Part shown: in pieces, positions 1 to 10,302 of the stretch
Numbering within the stretch: position 1 is the stretch's first letter
How the letters are laid out: every line of letters begins with the position of its first letter
Source of the DNA: Schoenoplectus triqueter
Lineage: Eukaryota; Streptophyta; Magnoliopsida; Poales; Cyperaceae
Reading direction: 5' to 3'
Assembly: GCA_964058805.1 (NCBI GenBank)
Contig: CAXKVV010000545.1
Location: 1 to 27,178, forward strand
Length of the DNA: 27,178 bases
Made by a program: the position numbers and the translations under genes
The notes under the pieces: model-generated
What the model was told of the DNA's origin: nothing
Databases searched by the model: none
The model's input: only the letters and a program-made list of their open reading frames with translations

Positions 1-231
1 CATACATCAGATGCAAATAAAAGAGATGAAGACAAGTGGTTATATGTGCCAAAGCAACTGGGCATTTAATCTCGAATTTTGGGCGTGGATTTCTGGTCTA
101 ATTTCCACCATTTGCAAAACAATTGTCAATTACCTTCAAGGAGCACAGATATATCACTTCCCTTTCAGAATTCTGGTTTACTAGGTACATCCATAAAACA
201 ACATGTTGTGTAAATATCACAGCATCCCTCC
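1..231. other. Left flank, nothing assigned
   Basis: This is mixed-composition DNA upstream of the duplicated segment. On the minus strand there is a possible short exon-like stretch with a plausible splice donor (TTGAAG|GTAATT, near 137-148), but I recognise no protein family and no reading frame runs through it. It could be the edge of a gene lying outside the window. The motif ACAACATGTTGTGTAAAT near 200 is echoed just inside the second copy of the repeat near 16815, which suggests a rearranged boundary. Confidence 0.3.
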
Positions 232-612
232 GGGCCTCCCCTTCTTAGATAGTCCCAATTCTTTTTTACTCCAACGCCAAATCTGACATAGATATACATG
301 ATGACCATTGAAAAATTAAAAGTATAAAATCAAAAGGAAAGAAAACGTTACCAGAATATTAGCAAGCCCAAATTTGTTCAAAATATAAGATGCAATGACA
401 GAGATTCCATGAATGATTCAGATCAGAAGAGTGAACAGCGCCAAAAAGCGTAAGAACTTGATGCAAGTGAGATTAGCCAACATTTGGAACACGTTCAAAA
501 AATAGGGAAAATTGAAATGATACAAGTGAGATCAATCAAAAAAATTTCAACAATGCCTAAGCTTCTTGACTAATTTTTTTCTTTTCAAAAAATTGCAAGA
601 TTATAGAGAGAG

Positions 613-840
613 ATGAAAGAGATTGTAAAGAAAGCGGAGATGAAAGATATTGCTACTCGAATTGAGGAGGCCTTACCAACCAAATCTGTTGTCCTCACGG
701 CCGCACAGGGCTCCGGTACAAGATTTGACACCTTTAAGCGTTTCGTTAGTCCCACAATGACGAAACAGAAGGAAAAGATCGCAGGGAGCGCTTATAAAAG
801 AGGATGGATGGCTACATTGAAAAGCAAAAGACGGGGTTAG
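613..840 (+). CDS. Small conserved ORF of the duplicated segment, copy 1 (75 aa, unknown)
   Basis: This basic 75-residue reading frame begins MKEIVKKAEMKD and ends WMATLKSKRRG. I do not recognise a family. There is no signal peptide or membrane segment; it would be a lysine/arginine-rich soluble protein. From the second in-frame ATG (640) the frame differs from copy 2 by one base, which is one residue (Thr here, Pro there). Copy 2 lacks 27 bp here, an in-frame loss between two GAGATGAAAG repeats. The flanks diverge by a few percent, so conservation is local. It also extends well past the stop codon, so the constraint, if any, may be on RNA or DNA rather than on protein. A TATA-like CTTATAAAAG (791-800) lies inside the ORF. 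It could equally be a chance ORF in a recently converted tract. Confidence 0.25.
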   Translation: MKEIVKKAEMKDIATRIEEALPTKSVVLTAAQGSGTRFDTFKRFVSPTMTKQKEKIAGSAYKRGWMATLKSKRRG

Positions 841-955
841 TGCGATATTGCATGGCCTAGGTCAGTGGCCTCCATGGCATGGGGAGGACTGCTGGCCTAC
901 CGTCTGCCCAAGTGGCAGAGTGGACGTCGCAATTTATGTTTGTGGGTGGGTGGGT

Positions 956-1730
956 CGGGCAGCAATGCGCCTGATCACCCCTCAGGGGTGTGGGGTTTGC
1001 GTGTGCCCGGGCTGCGAAGCGCCCGGCCTCGCCTGGGGGGTGTGGTGTGTGGGTCCGGGCAGCAAGGCGCCTGGCCACCCCTGGGGGGTGTGGTGTGTGG
1101 GTCCGGGCAGCAAGGCGCCCGGCCCGCCTGGGGGGTGGGGGTTGGGCGTGGGCCCGGGCAGAGAGGCGTCCGGCCCGCCTGGGGGGTGGGGGTTGGGCGT
1201 GGGCCCGGGCAGAGAGGCGCCCGGCCCGCCTGGGGGGTGGGGGTTGGGCGTGGGCCCGGGCAGAGAGGCGCCCGGCCTCGCCTGCGGGGTGGGGGTGGGG
1301 CGTGGGCCCGGGCAGCGAGGCGCCCGGCCCGCCTGGGGGGTAGGGGTGGGGCGTGGGCCCGGGCAGCGAGGCGCCCGGCCTCGCCTGCGGGGTGAGGGTG
1401 GGGCGTGGGTCCGGGCAGCGAGGCGCCCGGCCCGCCTTGGGGGGTGGGGGTTGGGCGTAGGCCCGGGCAGCGAGGCGCCCGGCCTCGCCTGCGGGGTGGG
1501 GGTTGGGCGTAGGCCCGGGCAGCGAGGCGCCCGGCCTCGCCTGCGGGGTGGGGGTGGGGCATGGGTCGGGGCAGTGAGGCTCCCTGGCCTCGCCTGCGGG
1601 GTGGGGTGGGAGTGGGGCGTGGGTCCGGGCAGCGAAGCGCCCCGGCCTCGACGGGGGGAGGGGTTGGGCGTGTGTGGGTCCGGGCAGCGAAGCGTCCGGC
1701 GAGGGGCTGGGGGTCAGGGAGGGGCTGCGT
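956..1730 (+). repeat. GC-rich minisatellite with G-quadruplex motifs, copy 1
   Basis: There are about 14 tandem units. The anchor GGGCAG recurs at 1057, 1105, 1156, 1207, 1258, 1310, 1361, 1413, 1465, 1517, 1569, 1627 and 1682. Spacing is mostly 51-52 bp (range 48-58). A typical unit has a plus-strand G-run cluster of the form G6-T-G5-TT-G3-CGT-G3, which fits the G-quadruplex consensus, followed by a CCGGGC...GCCCGG inverted repeat able to form a hairpin. Long frames open on both strands across the array are a product of GC composition and of a period often divisible by three. I do not regard them as genes. Copy 2 carries about half as many units, so the array changes length. Confidence 0.9.
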
Positions 1731-2692
1731 ATTGTCCAAAGCTGATCTATCTTTTTATACCCAGCAACACCGACTGCCTACAGGATTATATCAATAAAAC
1801 ACCGACAACGATTAAGTTGTATCGTTATCATATCCATAATCCATTACCGCTAATATTGGCGTTGAGATAACTTGTGGGAATAGATGAAAATATCAAATGA
1901 ATATACGCAATTTTTTAATGGAAGAATGATATTAGAAGATAATTTTACATCGAAGTTTCAATTTTTATTATTAATCCATAAATTATATTTTTTCCCACTA
2001 CAACACGTGGCATTAGACTAGCAATAAATGTCATAACATTATTTAGACGGTTACATAAAATATTTGCATACAACATTAATGAAATTATGTTCACAATTTC
2101 CCAAAACAAAAAATGCATGCTCCTCACGCATGTTGAGGCCCACACATAATCCTTAACATTTTCAAATGCATGCGTCCAAAATAACACGAATCTTAATTAT
2201 TTTATTTTATCAGTTGGTTAGAACTGTTAGCCGGAGGTTTGTCAGACGGTCGAAAATAGCTTAAAAATGAAGGAGCGCGGCACATCTGCATAACGAAAAA
2301 AAATGTGAAATAACATTTTCATCCTTTAGAAACTAGGAGAAAAAAAATACACAACAATAATTTTGTGAAAAATGTATAAATAATAATTCGACATCAAAAA
2401 ATAGTACCAAATATTTAATAATTTAGCATAAATTTTAAAATGACAGTCCTTTTAACTTGTCATTTCTGATTGGGGAAAACAAATTGACCGCCGGTTATTA
2501 AGATTTAAAAAAATATATTACTATTCTCACAATTGTCTATATTTTTTCCTTTTGTTGTGAATGAAAGAAATTAAAATCACCTGCGGTGAATTATTTTTAA
2601 AAAACTAAAATTTACTTAAAAAATAAAAGAAAAAACATACAGATGCTATTCTTCAATTATCTTGCCAAGACAAGACGCTTTTCCATTATCTA

Positions 2693-3031
2693 CTTGAAAA
2701 TTATGGCATAGTTTACGATTTTCATATTCCAAATCTCCAATCCACCATCTCTTCTATCTGTGGTTATTACTTTCCAATTAACTAAAAAAATACACATTTT
2801 TCCAGTTTGATTTTTCTTATTCCCGTACTATAAAAAATTCCTTCTCACTTTATCAATTGTTTTAATCACCCAATATGATAATAAGAACATTGATATAAAA
2901 TATACCGGCATAGCAGAAAGTACTGAGTTCAATATTACTATCCTTCCCGATATCGACTTGTTTGCATCTATGTTCAAAATTCTTAGTGAACAAATTGGAA
3001 TGGGTATCATCTTTCTTGGAAGGTGATGCAT
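2693..3031 (-). pseudogene. LINE (L1-type) reverse transcriptase C-terminal fragment, copy 1
   Basis: Read on the minus strand, the fragment carries the plant L1-type signature downstream of the RT core: SGRIVILNSVLSAMPVYFIS, then WVIKTIDKVRRNFL. After a stop codon and a short gap come VNWKVITTDRRDGGLEIW and NYAIIF. These match the usual family order GR..LI.SVLS..P.Y....F, I..I....R.FLW, and W..VC.PK..GGLGI in non-LTR retrotransposon ORF2 proteins. The stop after RRNFL and the missing upstream domains make it a dead fragment. The same fragment is in copy 2, so it was present before the duplication. Confidence 0.8.
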
Positions 3032-3423
3032 GATTATAATCTCCTTTTGGAATGTAAGCTGTAATCAAACAGAAAGGATAAATATAATTAAATTCCAGCA
3101 AATATCTTATTAGTTGCTCCTAATGAAATAAATAATGCATTCAAAGCTACTTAGTTGAAAAAAACGAAATATAATATATTTTTTACTCGACTGCACCAAA
3201 CAAAAGAGGACTTGCTCGTCGTTGCTAATTTCTTGCGCAAAATCACCTTTTATTATATTAGTTATTAATTGCAGATTCAAAAGCATTGATATGCATTATG
3301 ATATGAGTTGACTTTATCCTAGAAAACTTTGAAACAAATTGCGTGTATGTAGTTGTTTTAGAATGAAATATGTACTTTTTCCCCTTTTGCAGGACCATTT
3401 CAATCTCACGTCAACGGTCGGTC

Positions 3424-3979
3424 AAGTCTACCTATTGCTACACAAATGTTAAATATATTACTGAACAGTAATTAATCAAGCGGATGAAGGCGGGCTAGAG
3501 AAAGAGAACCTTCACGCAAGCATTATTTTCATCCCTTATTGAAGGTATATTATCACTTTTTGGAAATATTAAATTTTGTCGTCCAAAACTCACAATGATA
3601 TATTTATCTTTTTAGATTAAAGAGTACCGTATTTACTCATGTAATTTTTATATATCAAAATCTCAAATTAATCATGTTAAAAGTAAATACTAGACGTTCA
3701 TTAATAATTGTGGACTAATTTTCCCTTCGTTTTCTCTCCATCATATCACAAAAATTATATGACAATTTTAACAATTAAAATTGAATCAGTATGACAATTA
3801 TTATGATCTTTGATGAATATTTAATGATAAATTACATCAAACTTAAAATGCAATCAATCGATAATTTTATATTTTTCTGTGTATTTATATAAAATTAGTT
3901 GCCAAATAAATAGTTGTCTGGATCCCATCCGAAAATAATTGTGAACTAAGTTCTGTACCCAATGCTGCCATGGCCTATT
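3424..3979. other. AT-rich spacer, no gene seen
   Basis: This lies between the end of the duplicated segment and the next LINE fragment. I see no reading frame of note, no RNA gene and no clear repeat. It could contain the decayed middle of the same LINE, because both flanking LINE fragments are on the minus strand and in the expected order, but no RT motif such as the catalytic aspartate pair can be read here. Confidence 0.35.
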
Positions 3980-4225
3980 AAACCCCCCTTGCCTCAAGGA
4001 TTTTTAGAATAAAGCTCCATCTTACAGTATTGAAAACTTTTTGGATGTCCGCTTTGAAAAATAACATTGGAATTTTTGTCGATCGTGCGAATTGTATAAC
4101 TAATTGAACATACAAAAATAACTCCATATTTTATTTGCCCCATGTGAAACCCATTTGATTGTTATCAACTAGCGTGGCAATGAACTTTTGCATTCTTGAT
4201 GCCAATATTTTCGAAAAATATTCTC
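3980..4225 (-). pseudogene. LINE (L1-type) reverse transcriptase core fragment
   Basis: On the minus strand one frame reads FSKILASRMQKFIATLVDNN, then QMGFTWGK, an in-frame TAA, then MLFFKADIQKVFNT and VRWSFILKILEARG. This is the N-terminal part of the L1-type RT domain: the block ..ILA.RL...I..LI...Q.AF..GR followed by the block with the first catalytic aspartate, LK.DI.KAFDTV.W.FL...L.ARGF. The aspartate is in FKADIQK. The frame is broken by a stop and ends shortly after LEARG. It lies on the N-terminal side of the fragment at 2693-3031, so both may come from one LINE, although only that downstream fragment lies inside the duplicated segment. Confidence 0.85.
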
Positions 4226-4280
4226 TGGATTACATGAATAAAACTAATTAGTCTGAAGTTTTTCGGTTGAAGAGCTCTGG

Positions 4281-4310
4281 TTTTTTTTTTTTTGGGGGGG
4301 GGGGGGGGGG
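4281..4310 (+). repeat. Homopolymer junction: T13 followed by G17
   Basis: A run of 13 T is followed directly by 17 G, next to the upstream side of the LINE fragment. It may be a slippage-prone simple repeat at an insertion junction. Runs like this are also often wrong in length in assemblies. Confidence 0.95.
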
Positions 4311-5574
4311 ATGGGAGCAATATAGAAGGAATTTAGTGGCTTCAAGGAATAACCTGGTTCATGGCATGATTAGAAATATCTGGCAACATAATATTACTGA
4401 ATTTAATGATATTAATAAAGCTAAAATTTATATTAGTATCTCATTATATTTTTTTCCTTATTGATGATTGAAATTATTATTTAATGATACTATTATTTAA
4501 TTATATTAGTATCTTAATTAATACATTATTTCAACTTCATTTCTAGCCCCCAACAACTTCTCGTGTGATCCTGGAGTCTGGACACAATTAAATTATCCCA
4601 GCAACACTGCAACACTAGCTACTGCTGCCCAGCTACATTAAAGCGCAAAAAAAGATATTGTGTTGTCACGGCCCAGACTCCATTTAAAACTGACCCCGTC
4701 AATCTAAATCTTGACCGTTGTGACCGCCTAAAACTGATTATTCAGATTGTGCCACGTATCAACACAAAAAATGAGTTATTTTAGAAGATACAGACTCTCT
4801 CTGATTTGTAATACTAGTGATGAATCCTGCAGTGGTCTACAAACAGAGTAGTATAATTAATTTCGAACTAAATTATTAAATTTTAAATCATTTGAATTAT
4901 TCGGTTAATATTTTATAAATTTGATTTAGTTCATAATTTTACAAACCGGATAAAACTTCGGATGCATATATTTTTTATTTAACAATTATGTGGTGGAGTG
5001 GAGAAACTATAGTTAATAATTATGTGTTGCATTTAATAAATATCTATTTTGGATTTAACAAATATATAACCACCATTAACAATTATGTCAGTCGTTTAAA
5101 TAATTAATCTTAATAGAAATAAATAACGAATATTTGGATTAACTCATTTTAATGCTATGAACTGAATTACTATCTTCCAAGTTAGATTTCAAAAAAATCC
5201 ATGACGGGGTAATATTAATATATAATATTACGAATTATATATTTGAATATTAAAAACTAAAAAAGATCAGATGGTAACTATTTATTATTCTTTTAATCCC
5301 TAACAGCACCAAGTACACCAGATGTAGAGATCAAGTAGAACAAAACCCCATCCCAACTTACACATTCATCCCCACCACGGGACCAAAATAAGATCTCACT
5401 ATCGGGAGATAGCCGACGATATCGGTATCAGGTTGGTATAAGTGGGTGCTCAATTCTCATTCATACAAATCTGGATGCATTTGACAACATTTTACAAAGC
5501 CATTGTATACTTTTTGACCTGCGATCAACTGAGAGTGCAATCGCACAATAATCAGGGGTTGTAGCACCCACCGA
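4311..5574. other. AT-rich intergenic DNA, no gene seen
   Basis: I find no coding frame, RNA gene or strong repeat. There are scattered poly-A/T stretches and a more balanced segment at about 4540-4800. Nothing here supports a functional assignment. Confidence 0.4.
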
Positions 5575-5900
5575 GTAGGCAAGGACGTAGGTAAGGATTT
5601 AGATCGGGTATCACAGATCTAGGGCTTAGGTTTTATAGGTTTCGGGTTCAGGTTTTACGGGAGGGGTCTGTGTCTAGATAAGGTCGGGTATGGGTTTTCA
5701 CAGGACTATATGGGTTTAGACGGGTAAGGGTCCAGACGCGTAACAGATATGGATGAGGCGGGTTAGAGGGGGGACCAATGTGAGAAATTTGAAACTGGAT
5801 CCTTGTTAGGACCGAGTTTTTTCTGGATTCAGGTTATCCATGAGTCTCACACGGTCCGGATCGGGACGGGTCAAAGCCACTGATTTTCACGTGGTGGGTT
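5575..5900 (+). repeat. GGGT-rich, strand-biased low-complexity block
   Basis: The plus strand is rich in GGGTT, CGGGTA and AGGTTTT words with little C, for example around 5600-5780. It resembles degenerate repeats of short G-rich words rather than coding DNA. A similar block lies at 24181-25028. I see no fixed period and no open frame. Confidence 0.5.
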
Positions 5901-6299
5901 AACCCGTTCAAAAATTTTCAATATTCTAGTTGGAACTTATTTCTTTCTTTTTTTCAAATTTGTTTTCGTGAAATCCCACAAAATTTTATAATTAAATAAA
6001 ATATTTGTTCGAAATACTGCACAAATTCGATCACAGAAAATCGAAACCGGAAGTTAATCTCTCTTTTTTTCTTTCCTTTCGTTATTTCTCCTTTTGTCTT
6101 CGTCTCTTGTGATTCCCTACTGCTCCTATCAGTTTCCTTTTTTTTTTCCTTATCTGCTCCTACTTGACAACACTTATTTATCACCGAGGTTATGATCTAG
6201 TGATAGTGATATTGTCTCTCATTGTGGAGATTTAGAGATCAAACTTGAGTAGCCTCAAGCTGGATGGGATTAGATTTAGAAAGGGATGTGTGAGTTATA
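5901..6299. other. Unassigned, with a pyrimidine-rich tract
   Basis: A strongly pyrimidine-rich plus-strand tract (about 6058-6165) opens a short lysine-rich frame on the opposite strand. That frame looks like a composition effect and I do not call it a gene. No other feature is visible. Confidence 0.35.
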
Positions 6300-6665
6300 T
6301 GCATTGTTTTAAATGCGGCCGCATGATTGTATATGCAGTCTGTTTATGTTTATACGGGATATGCCGCATAAATAAAAGTATGCATCCGCATATTTCATAG
6401 TGTGCATTATTTTTTAAATATTTATCGCATTAAGTCTATAAAATTAATTATATTATATTTTCATATAAATTATTCAAAATTATATTAATATCTTATTATA
6501 TTTTCTTATTTTATATTAAAATTCTTCAAAAAATAAATGATCGATTCAAATATTATAAGAATTTTTTAGAATACATATCTGCATACTGAACTACATATGT
6601 ATCTACATATCGCATATGTCGTTATACAGTGATTCGGACGTATATTAAAATTCACATTTTAAAAT
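6300..6665. repeat. Block rich in GCATAT/ATATGC words, probable old repeat
   Basis: Words such as GCGGCCGCAT, ATATGC, GCATATTT, CATATCGCATATG recur on both strands between about 6310 and 6625, around an AT-rich middle. The mirrored distribution suggests the decayed ends of an inverted-repeat transposon, but I cannot define termini or a target duplication. Confidence 0.35.
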
Positions 6666-6715
6666 CTTGATTATATGTGTTCTTGTAATAAATAATAATA
6701 AAAAAAACGTACACT

Positions 6716-8221
6716 TATTGCCCCATCTCATTTCCTGTCCGGACTCGCTGTCACCCTCCTACCAACGCCGGGCGCCACTTTCCCTCTTGTCTCCTCTTTT
6801 TATGCCCGACCCATGCTTCCTCTCCTAGCAACTCCCCGACGACCCCTCACCTCTGGCTGCTCCACCATCCGATTCAAGCACGACCACCAGGTCGCCCCAC
6901 CGAGCTGAACCTCTCAAAAATCGGGTCTGACGGAAGCTCGGCCAAAGGCCTCCATCGGCTTCTTGTAGCCTCATATCAAAGCCCGGTAAAGTCCCTTATT
7001 TCTCCGGCCGTGTGCCTTAGATCTCTTGGCTGGTTTGTCCTTGTGCGAATCTGTAGGTGTGATGATGTTTGATCCTTTTTGTGTTCTGCCTTTTAGCTGT
7101 ACTGTTTTATGGTCTCTGAACCTCTCTATGTGATTTTGTTGGTGCGCAATTGGTGGCTGGCTTTGTACCAGTATTGGCCATTTCTGGTTCCCCTTTTCTT
7201 TGTCATAGATTTGGTTATTTTCTGAGAAAAAATGATGCTTATTGTCCCTTCTTCTGGTCCTTCTAACATTATTACTAGCATTATAACAATAAGCTCCAAA
7301 ATCATGATTTTAGAAAAAAAGGAACTTTGATGTAATATGCTGCTCCATATAATACACCTGATATGTTAGCATTTCCATTTGCTTTTGTCTATGATACTGG
7401 CTTCCATTATTTGTTTTTGTCTGTATGTTAACATTATGCCTTAATGAGGTTAGTTTCCACGTGGTGATGTGGGTACAGTGTGGTACATTTACCATATTGG
7501 CTCATTAATAATCTTTATTGTACTTGAAGATCACATTTCATCTAGTAAACGAATGTTGGTTTCCACATAGTTGTATAGGTATAGTCTGTTATGTTTCCCT
7601 AAATTGTTCTTCTAAGTTTTCATTTGTTAATCCTTGTTGCTGAGCACAACTCTTTAGCAGAGCTCAAGTTTTAAGTCTATCATCTTGCCAAATGAGTTCT
7701 TTGTCCTTAAATCACCTTGTGGTAAATTAGCACTCATTAACCTGGGTGCACCTATTTTTGTCATAAACCTGATTTTAGAAGTAAATTGAGCATTTGTTTG
7801 AACTTGAATTATTTATTTTTCACACATGACAGGTTCTATTGATAAGAAAAAGCACTTGATGAATGTATACAAAGTAGGAGACACAAGGATTCTGTTGTCA
7901 ACATTTAGTTGCTGATTGATTGAGAAGGGAATTACGAATTAAATTAATTTGTAACAACTGTGGTAATGGTATAACTAAATTAACCGTTGAGAATTACTTC
8001 TGTTAACAATAGCAATTAAATATGATTTTCAGTTTCTCTAACTCCTATCTGTTGATATTGAGGTGATCTTTTTTTGGTTCAAATATTTATTTATTCTGAT
8101 TTTTTATCTTTTCACAGATTATAATGCTTATATAGCTCAGTTAGCGAGTAAAAGAACTGGAATCAAAGTTGGAATCAAAGTCAAAGTTAGAACTGTGATG
8201 CAGCTGTTTAAGGGGCCATAG
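6716..8221 (+). other. Possible spliced transcription unit, family not recognised
   Basis: The composition changes in a gene-like way. A C-rich block (about 6716-6985) ends at a donor-like CCCG|GTAAAG. Long T-rich, intron-like DNA follows, then acceptor-like sites at about 7832 (ACATGACAG) and 8117 (TTATCTTTTCACAG). No reading frame spans the first block, so this could be a non-coding leader exon, a non-coding RNA or a decayed gene. The intron-like part contains a 43-bp imperfect direct repeat (about 7446-7490 and 7555-7598, both with GTTTCCAC). Without transcript data the exon structure is a guess. Confidence 0.3.
8118..8221 (+). CDS. Possible terminal exon, unknown protein
   Basis: After a strong polypyrimidine tract and CAG acceptor, one frame (two bases into the exon) reads YNAYIAQLASKRTGIKVG, continues with a lysine/valine-rich repeat of GIKV, and ends QLFKGP before a TAG. 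I do not recognise the family. The upstream exon that would supply the matching phase is not evident; the nearest candidate (about 7833-7873) ends in the wrong phase. It may be a pseudogene exon or a chance frame. Confidence 0.2.
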
Positions 8222-8270
8222 ATAATTAGCTCATTTTGTAATGTGCAAGTATGATGTTCTATAATTTGTA

Positions 8271-8336
8271 GGGTCATATTTTTTATAGGTAATATGCAGG
8301 GTCATATGTTGTATGGGTCATATACAGGATCATATT
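8271..8336 (+). repeat. Four spaced GGRTCATAT words
   Basis: GGGTCATAT occurs at 8271, 8299 and 8315, and GGATCATAT at 8328. The spacing is irregular (28, 16 and 13 bases). It follows directly after the possible terminal exon, so it would lie in a 3' untranslated region if that unit is real. Confidence 0.6.
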
Positions 8337-8721
8337 TTGTTTTACTTGAAAACGGCTCATTTTTTGTATAGATTAATATGATAGCTGAAATATTGTTTCA
8401 AATAGTTTATTGTGATTTTGCATCTCATACTTGATTATATTTCATGATGTTTAGATTTTTATTTTAACATTTTAGGATCCATATTTTTGGTTAGTTTGTT
8501 GTAGACATTAGCTGCATTGTTTCACTTTTAATATGCTTATATTAGAAGCTATAACAGTAATAACATTTGACCTGGATGCTTCTTTGAAAAATGTTCAGAG
8601 AATGAAAAATTCATTGCTGGTACAAGCTATACAATCACATCATCATAAATTTTAGGTATGAACTATTCAATTATATAAAAAGGAAACTAATTGAAGCATT
8701 TATTTACCAACAACATACTAA

Positions 8722-8781
8722 AAGTTCAAACTCATTCTTGGACTAACAAATAAGTTCAAACTCATTCATGGACTAACAAAT
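8722..8781 (+). repeat. 30-bp tandem duplication
   Basis: Two adjacent 30-bp units begin AAGTTCAAACTCATTC and differ by one base (TTGG against ATGG). This is a recent local duplication with no visible function. Confidence 0.95.
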
Positions 8782-9477
8782 TACCTTTAAAACTACAAAA
8801 AAAAAATAGACAAAGCAATTTACCTTTATTTCATTTTATTTCTTTTGAGATTTGTTTGGTAGTCTTGTATATTTGATCATTGGTTGTCCTCTTGGCATCA
8901 TTTCGTTTTATAATCGTTATTTTTTATTTCGCAAAACTCTAATTTTCTTTACTATTATTTATTGTGGCATATAAAATGGGCTTTTATTATTTTATTATGA
9001 TAAATGAATGACTTATTAAATTTTTGAGCCTTACGTGTATGCAAATTTTCGTGTGTACTTGGCGGCTTTCGTCCTCGAATGTTATTCTTTTGGTTTGGAG
9101 TGTGATAAAAATTTTTTAATCCTTTTCAATTATGTCTATTAATTACTTGGCACAAAAAAGGTTCTGAAGCATTGTCAGCATGTCGCAAGAGCTCAAGTAA
9201 ACATTTAATTATTAACACAAATACATGAGATAATTTTATTCTATTGGACAATCCAACAATAGATTCAAATTAAATTAAGTCACATGAATTAACACCACAA
9301 ACGCTTCAAACCATACGGGGAATAATCATAAAGCACAACGATAACTAAAAACAATGATAAAGCACCAGACAAAGCATCAAGAAAATTTGAAACAGAGGTG
9401 GTTGTTGCAGAGGAGCTTAGGTAACATACCAGTGTAGGCTTGCTTAAACATGTAAGCATAGCTTGATCAGAACCACC
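8782..9477. other. AT-rich DNA 3' of the protease pseudogene
   Basis: No gene is visible. Near the protease stop codon a short inverted repeat pairs GAGGTGGTT (about 9396) with AACCACCTC (9471-9479). That could form a stem in the former 3' untranslated region, but it is too short to interpret. Confidence 0.35.
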
Positions 9478-10302
9478 TCAGACAAGAATATAAAGATACA
9501 GTAGAGCAGAAAGTGACCAGATTAAGATCATATTCACGCTAGGGAAAGCAGAGAACGCACTTGAAGAATACTGAGCAAAGAATAGCCTTGGTTCAGGATC
9601 AGAAAGATTAAATAGCATCTGACGGCTGATTTGGGCCATGATGCCAATCACTGATGCCCCTTGAGCTTCAAATATTGCTGCACATTCTGCTCCAGTGTTA
9701 CTGTCTGTTACAACATAATTAGTTTTTGTCAAGACCAACTGAGCTCCAACAGATGAAGAAGGAACCGAGGGGAAGAAGAAGGTCAGATTAGGCCAGCTGG
9801 CTGGTAGATGATTTTTAGAATAACACACTTCTAGCCCAGTAGTTGTGTCACTATAGGATTGCCCAAGTTTCATAAGCTCCATTTTAACTTTAGCATACAC
9901 TATTGTTTCCAGTAGTGTTGCAGTAATAACTGTGTCTAAGATCACGCGGGAGGAATTTGTTGTGGGATCAATTTTTAATGGATCGTTTCCAACTGATATC
10001 TGAGTAAGTTCAACATAATAAAGATGAGGGTAACTGGGGTTTGTAATTATTTTTGTGGACTGGAGTGCAATTATATTGCATTAGGTACAGTGCTAGCGCC
10101 TATGGTGCAATTGCTATTGGAATTGGAAAAATAATATGAGAATACTTGTTCTTGAGCGGTTATTAAAAGAGACTATTTGCTCCTGCTGAAGCTCAGAAAA
10201 CCTGTGGGATTTTGCTGTTTGCTCCCCGAATTATTCACGTACGGGAAATTAGTCAAGTAGCTGTTCACGAATGTGAATGTATCAGCCAGAACATAGTAAT
10301 TC
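9478..10302 (-). pseudogene. Aspartic protease pseudogene, exon 2
   Basis: It begins NYYVLADTFTFVNSYLTNF. The next block, FLSFSRSK-stop-SLL, corresponds to the family's G.LGLGRG..SL. After QVFSYYF and a frameshift near 10085, the frame resumes at LQSTKIITN, YYVELTQISVG, LDTVITAT (second active site, degenerate), then NYVVTDSNTGAECAA and SVIGIMAQISRQMLFNL. The C-terminus adds a hydrophobic tail (SVNMILIWSLSALLYLYILV), which resembles a GPI-anchor signal or a terminal membrane helix. The open 155-codon stretch is what remains uninterrupted after the frameshift. Confidence 0.85.

Larger units (their letters stand above)
232..3423 (+). repeat. 3.2 kb direct duplication, copy 1
   Basis: Read side by side, this segment matches 16793-19995 in the same orientation. 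The shared block begins at GGGCCTCCCCTTCTTAGATA and ends at AACGGTCGGTC. In order it contains an AT-rich leader, a short ORF (613-840), a GC-rich minisatellite (956-1730), an AT-rich tract and a minus-strand LINE remnant (2693-3031). Relative to copy 2 it lacks about 240 bp after 1876 and about 145 bp near 2700, and it has a longer minisatellite. I see no terminal inverted repeats and no convincing target-site duplication. It may be a segmental duplication, or two copies of an unclassified non-autonomous element. Confidence 0.85.

Noticed and set aside
848..1870. Long GC-rich reading frames on both strands over the minisatellite (up to 340 codons)
   Set aside because: They are open in several frames on both strands at once and consist of Gly/Pro/Arg-rich repeats set by the 51-bp period. 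Array length varies between copies. No domain or start context supports translation.
5954..6184. Lysine/glutamate-rich minus-strand frame
   Set aside because: It follows from a pyrimidine-rich tract; no family, start context or neighbour supports it.
8126..8160. tRNA-like start (TATAGCTCAGTTAGC)
   Set aside because: No box B and no cloverleaf can be formed downstream.
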